From NCBI GenBank assembly GCA_003240855.1, contig QFNN01000100.1, positions 1-10,864 of the forward strand: 10,864 nt of DNA. Reading direction: 5' to 3'. Below, piece by piece: positions 5,802 to 10,864 of the stretch. The translations under genes were made by a program, and so were the position numbers. Under the pieces are notes generated by a model that saw nothing but the letters and a program-made list of their open reading frames with translations, ran no database searches and had not been told where the DNA came from. The first letter of the stretch is position 1, and each line of letters opens with the position of its first letter. This DNA comes from Sphingomonas sanxanigenens (GTDB lineage Bacteria; Pseudomonadota; Alphaproteobacteria; Sphingomonadales; Sphingomonadaceae).

Positions 5802-7577
5802 ATGCGCATTCCCGCCCAAAGATTATTGCCTGCCGGGGCCGCCTTCTTCCTCGCCAGCTTCGCGCCGGGGCTGTCGATTTCGCCCGAAGCGCTCGCGATG
5901 CTCGATCCGACGCGGCAGGCGTCGTCGCTGTGCGGGGGCGGAGGCGGTAATGGCGGGTTGCGGCAGGCCCTGCTTCTCGCCGCCGCCGCGTCGACTGCGG
6001 CCAGCGCCGAACCCGCCGTCATCCCGCTCTATCCCGATCTTTCCAAAGCCCGCTTTCCAGTCCGCGCCAGCAGCGAAGAGGCTGTGCGTTATTTCAATCA
6101 GGGACTGCTGCTCACCTATGGGTTCAACCATGCCGGCGCGGTGCGTTCGTTCCGCGAGGCGCAGCGCCTCGATCCCGGCTGCGCGCTGTGCTGGTGGGGC
6201 GAGGCGATGGCGCTCGGCCCCAATATCAATGCGCCGATGGACGATCGCGATCGCGACGCCGCACTGAAGGCGATGGACCGCGCGCAGGCCCTCAGCGCCA
6301 GCGCCCCGCCGCTCGAACAAGCGCTGATCGCGGCGATCGGCCGCCGCTATTCGCGCGATCCGGCGGCCGACCGCGCGGCGCTCGACGCCGCCTATGCCGA
6401 TGCGATGATCGACGTCGCGCGCCGCTTCCCGGCGGACGACGACGTCGCCGTCCTCGCCGCCGAAGCGGTGATGGACACCACCCCCTGGAACTATTGGGAA
6501 GCCGACAAGCGCACGCCCGTCGGCCGAAGCGGGGAAGCCCTGCGCCTTGTCGAGACCGTGCTCGCGCGCAATCCCGATCATCCGCAGGCGGCGCATCTCT
6601 ATGTCCACCTGATGGAGAATAGCGCGGACCCGCACCGCGCCGAGGCCGCCGCCGATCGCCTGTCGCACCCGGTCGCGCCCAGCGCCGGGCACCTCGTCCA
6701 CATGCCGGGGCATATCTATTATGTCGTCGGCCGTTACCCGGATTCGATGCGCGTCAATGTCGCCGCCGCGCGCGCCGACGAAGCCTATATCCGCAGCGCC
6801 GGAGACAATGGCCTCGTCCGCTACGGCTATTACCCGCACAACGTGCATTTCATCGTCACCTCGGCGCAGATGGCGGGCGACATGCGCACCGCCATCGCCG
6901 AAACGCGGCGGCTGCGCACCATTCTCGACCCCGACACATCGGCCAAGTTCCCCTGGATACAGGCGATCGACGCCGCCCCCTATCTGGCGATGGCGCAGTT
7001 CGCTTCCCCCGCCGCGATCCTCGCCATGCCTGCGCCTGATACGCGCCTGACCTATGCCGCCGCGATGCGTCATTATTCCCGCGCCGTCGCCCGCGCCGAA
7101 CAGCGCGACCGCGCCGGCTTCGATCGGGAAATCGCCGCGATCGCAGCGCTGCGCCAGTCGGGGGGCTTTACCGAAATGATCGCGCAGGGCGTGCCCGCGC
7201 CCGATCTGCTGACGCTCGCCGAAACCGTCGCGCGCGGCCGCTTCGCTTTCGCATCGGGGCGTTACGACGACGCGGCGGCCCTTTACCGCAGCGCGATCGC
7301 GATCGAGCGCCGCATCCCCTATCAGGAACCGCCTTACTGGTATTATCCGGTCAGCCAGTCGCTCGGCGCGGCGCTCTACAAGGCCGGCCGCTATGACGAG
7401 GCGAGCCAGGCCTTCCGCGCCGCGCTCGTCCAGCAACCGCGCAGCGGCTGGGCGCTCTACGGTCTCGCACAGAGCGAACAGGCGCAGGGTCGCCGCCTCG
7501 AAGCCGCCGCCGCGCGCCAGGCGCTCGGCAAGGCCTGGGTCGGCAATGCGGGGTGGTTGCGCATGGAGCGGCTTTGA
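5802..7577 (+). CDS. Exported TPR protein with CxxC and histidine clusters
   Basis: This is a 591-residue protein with a probable N-terminal signal peptide (basic Arg2 and Arg7, hydrophobic core to about residue 25). ATG 5802 is preceded by GGAGAG at 5790-5795. One TPR-like helix pair lies near 98-126 (FNQGLLLTYGFNHAGAVRSF), and further TPRs lie near 476-580 (GRYDDAAALYRSAI and GRYDEASQAFRAAL). The middle carries Cys127-x-x-Cys130-Trp-Trp-Gly-Glu followed by GPNINAPM. Next come His265-xxx-His269 (HLYVHLMENS), His297-xx-His300-xxx-His304 (GHLVHMPGHIYY) and His346-xx-His349 (YYPHNVHF). I recognise the CWWGEA..GPNIN pattern from a widespread family annotated only as TPR protein. The clustered histidines look like metal ligands, which is inference. 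It is monocistronic with its own candidate promoter and convergent with the crotonase gene. Confidence 0.85.
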   Translation: MRIPAQRLLPAGAAFFLASFAPGLSISPEALAMLDPTRQASSLCGGGGGNGGLRQALLLAAAASTAASAEPAVIPLYPDLSKARFPVRASSEEAVRYFNQGLLLTYGFNHAGAVRSFREAQRLDPGCALCWWGEAMALGPNINAPMDDRDRDAALKAMDRAQALSASAPPLEQALIAAIGRRYSRDPAADRAALDAAYADAMIDVARRFPADDDVAVLAAEAVMDTTPWNYWEADKRTPVGRSGEALRLVETVLARNPDHPQAAHLYVHLMENSADPHRAEAAADRLSHPVAPSAGHLVHMPGHIYYVVGRYPDSMRVNVAAARADEAYIRSAGDNGLVRYGYYPHNVHFIVTSAQMAGDMRTAIAETRRLRTILDPDTSAKFPWIQAIDAAPYLAMAQFASPAAILAMPAPDTRLTYAAAMRHYSRAVARAEQRDRAGFDREIAAIAALRQSGGFTEMIAQGVPAPDLLTLAETVARGRFAFASGRYDDAAALYRSAIAIERRIPYQEPPYWYYPVSQSLGAALYKAGRYDEASQAFRAALVQQPRSGWALYGLAQSEQAQGRRLEAAAARQALGKAWVGNAGWLRMERL

Positions 7578-7649
7578 CGCTGTCCTACAGCCGGGCGCCG
7601 ATGCTAGGCGTCTCCCGAAACGCCGCTCTTTGACATTGCTGTCGACGCT

Positions 7650-7694
7650 CGAAGTTGAGAGACCGGCTCCAGCCTCTCAACTTTGTCAACTTCG
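7650..7694. repeat. Inverted repeats with alternative pairing between convergent genes
   Basis: AAGTTGAGAG (7652-7661) pairs over 10 bp with CTCTCAACTT (7674-7683). CGAAGTTGA (7650-7658) can instead pair over 9 bp with TCAACTTCG (7686-7694). Two smaller hairpins follow: AATGGC with GCCATT (7704-7709 and 7718-7723), and GCAGCG with CGCTGC (7735-7740 and 7744-7749). The 178-bp gap 7578-7755 lies between two convergent stop codons and holds no gene. The structures probably end both transcripts, although none has a proper T run. Confidence 0.5.
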
Positions 7695-7755
7695 TCGCGG
7701 TGAAATGGCTGATTTCCGCCATTCCCTACAGAAGGCAGCGTTACGCTGCGCGCCA

Positions 7756-8541
7756 CTAATCGCGAAAGACCGGCGCGCGCTTCTGCATGTTCGCCATCAC
7801 CGCCTCGACCTGATTGGGCGTGCGCATGACCTTCACCTGCTCGACGCTTTCGGCGACAAGGATCGCCGCGGCGTCATCGTCGGCGGCGGCGTTGAACAGC
7901 CGCTTCGCGCCGCGCACCGCATCGGGGCTTTTGCCCGCAATCTCGCGCGCCAGCGCCATCGCCTCAGCCATCGGATCGGCCGACACGCGCGTTACGAGGC
8001 CGAGAGCGACGGCTTCCTCGGCGCTAACCTGCCGCCCCGTATAGGTCAGCTCGCGCGCCACATCGTCACGAGCCAGCGTGCGGAGCAGCGCGATCCCGCC
8101 CATGTCGGGGACGAGACCCCATTTGATCTCCATGATCGAAAGCCGCGTATCAGGCGCAGCAATGCGGATGTCGGATCCCAGCATGATCTGGAAACCGCCG
8201 CCAAAGGCCACGCCGTGCACCGCCGCAATCACCGGCACCGGCAATTCGCGCCAGCCCATCGAGACATATTGGAACAGGTTGGAAACGCCGTGCGTGCGAT
8301 CGGTGATGTCGCCAGCATCCGCGCCGATATTGGCGAAGCTCGCCATATCGAGCCCGGCGCAGAAGGCCCGCCCCTCGCCCGACAGCACCACCGCGCGCAG
8401 GCCCGGCGTCTCGCGCAACTGCGCCAGCGCCGCTTCGATCCCTGCGAACATCGCCGGGTCGAGCGCGTTCATCTTGTCGGGGCGGTTGAACCGGACATCG
8501 GCGACGCCGGCGTCGATTCTGATCGTTACACGGTCGGTCAC
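7756..8541 (-). CDS. Crotonase-fold protein (enoyl-CoA hydratase/isomerase family)
   Basis: This 261-residue protein acts on acyl-CoA thioesters. The start is GTG at 8541, with AAGGAG five bases upstream. The open frame to 8610 adds residues that do not look like the family. The CoA-binding and oxyanion-hole segments are FNRPDKMNAL (18-27), GRAFCAGLD (57-65) and VAFGGGFQIM (111-120). At the first catalytic acid position (Glu144 of rat crotonase) there is Gln118. The second acid is kept as Glu138 (MEIKWGLVPD), and Asp146 is at the place of Asp204 of dienoyl-CoA isomerase, with the same spacings of 20 and 8 residues. It may therefore be an isomerase or another crotonase reaction rather than a standard hydratase. 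It lies 61 bp behind the acyl-CoA synthetase on the same strand, likely in one operon. Confidence 0.9.
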   Translation of the reverse strand: MTDRVTIRIDAGVADVRFNRPDKMNALDPAMFAGIEAALAQLRETPGLRAVVLSGEGRAFCAGLDMASFANIGADAGDITDRTHGVSNLFQYVSMGWRELPVPVIAAVHGVAFGGGFQIMLGSDIRIAAPDTRLSIMEIKWGLVPDMGGIALLRTLARDDVARELTYTGRQVSAEEAVALGLVTRVSADPMAEAMALAREIAGKSPDAVRGAKRLFNAAADDDAAAILVAESVEQVKVMRTPNQVEAVMANMQKRAPVFRD

Positions 8542-8546
8542 GGAGT

Positions 8547-8552
8547 CTCCTT
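8547..8552 (-). promoter_or_regulatory. Ribosome binding site of the crotonase gene
   Basis: AAGGAG on the minus strand, five bases before the GTG at 8541, decides that start over the ATG at 8610. Confidence 0.8.
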
Positions 8553-8602
8553 CTTTCTGTTCGGCGATACGCTTTGGCGCATTTGGCGGGGCTGGCCCCG
8601 CC

Positions 8603-10135
8603 TCATACAATCTGGCTATCCGCCTTGCCCCAATAGCGGTCGCGCAGCAGTCGTTTGTAAAGCTTACCGGTGGGATGGCGCGGCAATTCGGCCATGAAGT
8701 CGATCCGCTTCGGCGTTTTCACGCCCGACAGGCTCTGGCGGCAATAGGCGGTCAGCTCCGCCGCCAGAGCCTCGCCCGCCTCGGCCATGTCGGCGGGCTG
8801 GACCACGGCCACCACCTGTTCCCCCATTTCCTCGTGCGGCGCGCCGATCACCGCGACATCGGCGACGCGCGGATGCGTGACGATCAGATTCTCGATTTCC
8901 TGCGGATAGATATTCACGCCGCCCGAGATGATCATGAAGCTCTTGCGATCGGTGAGGTAGAGGAAGCCGTCGCCGTCCATCCGGCCGACATCGCCCAGCG
9001 TCGACCAGCCCATGGCATTGCGGCTGTCGGCGGTCTTGGCGGGATCGTTATGATATTCAAACTGCGTGGGGCTTTCAAAGAAGATCAGCCCTTCCTCGCC
9101 GCGCGGCAGTTCCTCGCCGTCCTCGTTGCAGACATGCGCGACGCCGTGGACCGCACGCCCGACCGACCCGGGATGCGCCAGCCAGTCCTCGGGGCCGATC
9201 ACGGTCATGCCATTGCCTTCGGACCCGGCGTAATATTCATGGATCACCGGCCCCCACCAGTCGATCATCGCCTGTTTCACGGGGACCGGGCATGGCGCGG
9301 CCGCGTGGATCGCGACCTTCAGCGACGACAGGTCGCGCCGCGCCCGCGCTTCGTCCGGCAGCTTGAGCATCCGGATGAAATGCGTGGGCACCCACTGGCT
9401 GTGCGTGATGCCGTAACGCTCGATGGCCTCCAGCGCCGCCTCGGGATCGAAATGCTGCATCATCACCACGGTGCCGCCCAGCCGGTGGACCGCCATGCTC
9501 CAGCGCAGCGGCGCAGCGTGATAAAGCGGCGCGGGGCTCAGATAGCGCGTCTCCGGCCCGAAGCCGTAAAGCCCGGCGGCCAGCATCGCCAGCACATTGG
9601 GCGCATCGATCGCGGGCGGATCGGGCAACGCGACGCGCACCCCCTTGGGCCTGCCCGTGGTGCCAGACGAATAGAGCATGTCCACCCCGGCGCTCTCGTC
9701 GGCGATCGGGGTGTCGGGCAGTTCGGCCGTCGCCTCTTCCCAATTCGTAAAGCCGGGTTCGACGCCGCCGACCATGTAGCGCTTCGCCTCGCTCCGCAGC
9801 GCGCGCGCAACTCCGGCAAGCGCGGGTGAAGTGACGATCAGCTTCGCCCCGCTGTCGGCGAGGATATAATCGACCTCGGTCGCGGTGAGCTTCGCGGGCA
9901 CGCAGACGAAAAACAGCCCGGCGCGCTGGGCGCCCCAGGCGATCTCATAATAGCGCGGATGATTTTCGAGGAAGATCGCTATCACATCCCCCCGCGCCAG
10001 CCCCTCGCGGCGGAACAGGTGGGCGGCGCGGTTCGATCGCGCATCGAGTTCGGCGTAGCTGACCGTCTCGCCGGTTTCCGCGACGATCAACGCCGCCTTG
10101 TCCGGCCCGGCCGCCACATGACGACTTGGGTGCAT
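8603..10135 (-). CDS. AMP-forming acyl-CoA synthetase
   Basis: This 510-residue ligase of the adenylate-forming superfamily activates a carboxylic acid with ATP, via an acyl-adenylate, to its CoA thioester. The P-loop is YSSGTTGRPKG (155-165), the A5-type motif YYAGSEG is at 301-307, and Gly381-Asp382 follows. The hinge is LTDRKSFMIISGGVNIYP (394-411), and the catalytic lysine is Lys491 in PTGKLYKR. All core residues are intact. The start is the ATG at 10135, where the protein begins MHPSRHVAAGPDKAALI as relatives do and a purine-rich GAAGAGAGG lies just upstream. A GTG at 10186, directly next to the regulator's stop, would add 17 residues. The substrate cannot be read from sequence; medium/long-chain, steroid-side-chain or aromatic acids are all possible. 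It is flanked by the crotonase and a regulator on the same strand. Confidence 0.93.
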   Translation of the reverse strand: MHPSRHVAAGPDKAALIVAETGETVSYAELDARSNRAAHLFRREGLARGDVIAIFLENHPRYYEIAWGAQRAGLFFVCVPAKLTATEVDYILADSGAKLIVTSPALAGVARALRSEAKRYMVGGVEPGFTNWEEATAELPDTPIADESAGVDMLYSSGTTGRPKGVRVALPDPPAIDAPNVLAMLAAGLYGFGPETRYLSPAPLYHAAPLRWSMAVHRLGGTVVMMQHFDPEAALEAIERYGITHSQWVPTHFIRMLKLPDEARARRDLSSLKVAIHAAAPCPVPVKQAMIDWWGPVIHEYYAGSEGNGMTVIGPEDWLAHPGSVGRAVHGVAHVCNEDGEELPRGEEGLIFFESPTQFEYHNDPAKTADSRNAMGWSTLGDVGRMDGDGFLYLTDRKSFMIISGGVNIYPQEIENLIVTHPRVADVAVIGAPHEEMGEQVVAVVQPADMAEAGEALAAELTAYCRQSLSGVKTPKRIDFMAELPRHPTGKLYKRLLRDRYWGKADSQIV

Positions 10136-10186
10136 CCTCTCTTCGCCTTTCCGGCTGTTATGTCGGGAAGGTAGAACGAGAATCAC

Positions 10187-10630
10187 TCAGCCGACAAGCC
10201 GGTAGCCGACGCCTTTCACCGTTTCGATCGCCGAGGTCGCAAAGCCCGGGTCGAGCCGACCGCGCAGCCGCGAGACATGCACCGCGACGACATTGGTGCC
10301 AGGGTCGAAACGCAGCCCCCACACCGCCGCCAGCAGATCGCGCCGCGACACGCATTCGCCGGCGCGCCGCGCAAGGTGAAGGAGCAGCCGATATTCGCGC
10401 GCGAGCAGCGATACCGCCACCCCCTCGCGCCGCACGCTGCGATCGACCGTATCAATCTCGATCCCGCCGCATCGGATCGGCGCCGGGCGCGCGACGCGGA
10501 CGATCCAGGCCGCCAGTTCCTCGGGCGAACAGGCGCCCGATGCACAGGCGAAGGCCATGCGCATCGCCGCAGATTCGATCGATTCGACCGTGCCGTCCAC
10601 GGACGCGAGACTGCCCGGTAAAGCGCGCAC
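10187..10630 (-). CDS. OmpR/PhoB-type winged-helix regulator lacking a receiver domain
   Basis: This is a 147-residue protein. Residues 52-146 form a complete OmpR-type DNA-binding domain: IRCGGIEIDTVDRSVRREG strand region, LAREYRLLLHLARRAGECVSRRDLL, the recognition helix around TNVVAVHVSRLRGRL (112-126) and ETVKGVGYRL at the wing. A full response regulator has about 120 residues before this domain; only about 50 are present. Residues 35-48 (SPEELAAWIVRVAR) resemble the last receiver helix. Residues 9-22 faintly resemble the preceding one. The phosphorylated Asp and acidic pocket are missing. The start is uncertain: GTG 10630 has no clear ribosome site, and the frame is closed by TGA at 10643-10645. 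It could be a truncated relic or a phosphorylation-independent regulator. Its stop is 51 bp from the acyl-CoA synthetase start, suggesting co-transcription. Confidence 0.75.
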   Translation of the reverse strand: MRALPGSLASVDGTVESIESAAMRMAFACASGACSPEELAAWIVRVARPAPIRCGGIEIDTVDRSVRREGVAVSLLAREYRLLLHLARRAGECVSRRDLLAAVWGLRFDPGTNVVAVHVSRLRGRLDPGFATSAIETVKGVGYRLVG

Positions 10631-10668
10631 GGCCGGCGCATCTCATCCATATTCGATGCAATTATCCT

Positions 10669-10776
10669 TCAGTCGGGATCGAGACGGCCGAGCAGCATGC
10701 GGCAATGCCCCGCAACGAAAGCATCGGCCTGCCGCGCGCCGTCGAGCAGAATGGAACGCTTCGCGTCTAGCCCGGC
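10669..10776 (-). pseudogene. Possible C-terminal remnant of an unrecognised gene
   Basis: A 35-residue open frame, ending with GHCRMLLGRLDPD and TGA at 10669-10671, has coding-like third positions but no plausible start codon before its upstream TAG (10777-10779). It could be the 3' end of a gene cut off near 10768, where the sequence character changes. It ends 38 bases before the regulator start, on the same strand. I do not recognise the family. It could also be chance. Confidence 0.25.
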
Positions 10777-10864
10777 CTATTCATGAGACTGAGGTTCCGG
10801 GCTTGTTGGGTGGCGATGCGTTTTCGGTGATGTGATCCGGACGAGCGCCTCTGGCGGTGTTTTT
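10768..10864. mobile_element. Possible insertion-sequence end at the right edge
   Basis: From about 10768 the sequence loses the coding pattern of the region and becomes rich in G and T, and I see no supported gene in it. It begins with CTAG and contains AGCCCGG (10769-10775) facing CCGGGCT (10797-10803), as some element termini do. It adjoins the apparent gene remnant. No transposase is in the window, and no family can be named with certainty. Confidence 0.25.

Noticed and set aside
5823..7436. Long minus-strand frame of 537 codons opposite the TPR gene
   Set aside because: It is a mirror of the strongly coding plus strand. No ribosome site or recognisable domain is seen.
8078..9829. Long plus-strand frame of 583 codons across the crotonase and acyl-CoA synthetase genes
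   Set aside because: It crosses two well-supported minus-strand genes and their intergenic gap, with no recognisable domain.
10126..10770. Plus-strand frame of 214 codons at the right edge
   Set aside because: It is antisense to the clear winged-helix domain. The composition is Arg/Pro/Ala-rich with no motif.

Overview
The window is high-GC chromosomal DNA. Codon use (third positions mostly G or C) and protein character point to an alphaproteobacterium of the Sphingomonadales (Sphingomonas/Sphingopyxis-like). This placement is by recognition of the protein families, not by a database search. No rRNA, tRNA, CRISPR array or complete mobile element is visible.

Positions 1-3730 are a branched-chain amino acid biosynthesis neighbourhood. 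They hold the 3' end of ilvC (ketol-acid reductoisomerase), a secreted YceI-like lipid-binding protein, a short blue-light-sensing BLUF protein on the minus strand, and leuA (2-isopropylmalate synthase). In front of leuA lies a 15-codon leader peptide with five leucine codons, four of them the locally rare CTT. An 11-bp stem overlaps its stop codon. This is a candidate leucine attenuator.

Positions 3731-5687 hold a small secreted-type two-cysteine protein and a translationally coupled pair (ATGA overlap): an adenine-deaminase-type amidohydrolase and a purine-type phosphoribosyltransferase. Together these would convert adenine to hypoxanthine and then to IMP. A perfect 18-bp inverted repeat ends one base before the deaminase start codon and covers its ribosome-binding region.

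Positions 5688-7577 hold a 591-residue exported TPR protein with a conserved-looking CxxC and three histidine clusters.

Positions 7756-10630 are a minus-strand run in the order: OmpR-type winged-helix regulator lacking a receiver domain, AMP-forming acyl-CoA synthetase, crotonase-fold protein. It is probably an operon for activating and processing an unidentified acyl or aromatic acid. The crotonase has Gln where the first catalytic acid is expected.

The right edge (10669-10864) appears to hold a C-terminal gene remnant, abruptly bounded by sequence of different character that may be the end of an insertion sequence.

I found no clear novel multi-gene system such as a defence, toxin or secretion module. 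The most interesting signals are the leucine leader with its alternative stems, the large inverted repeat on the deaminase start, the histidine/cysteine-rich TPR protein, and the disturbed right edge.
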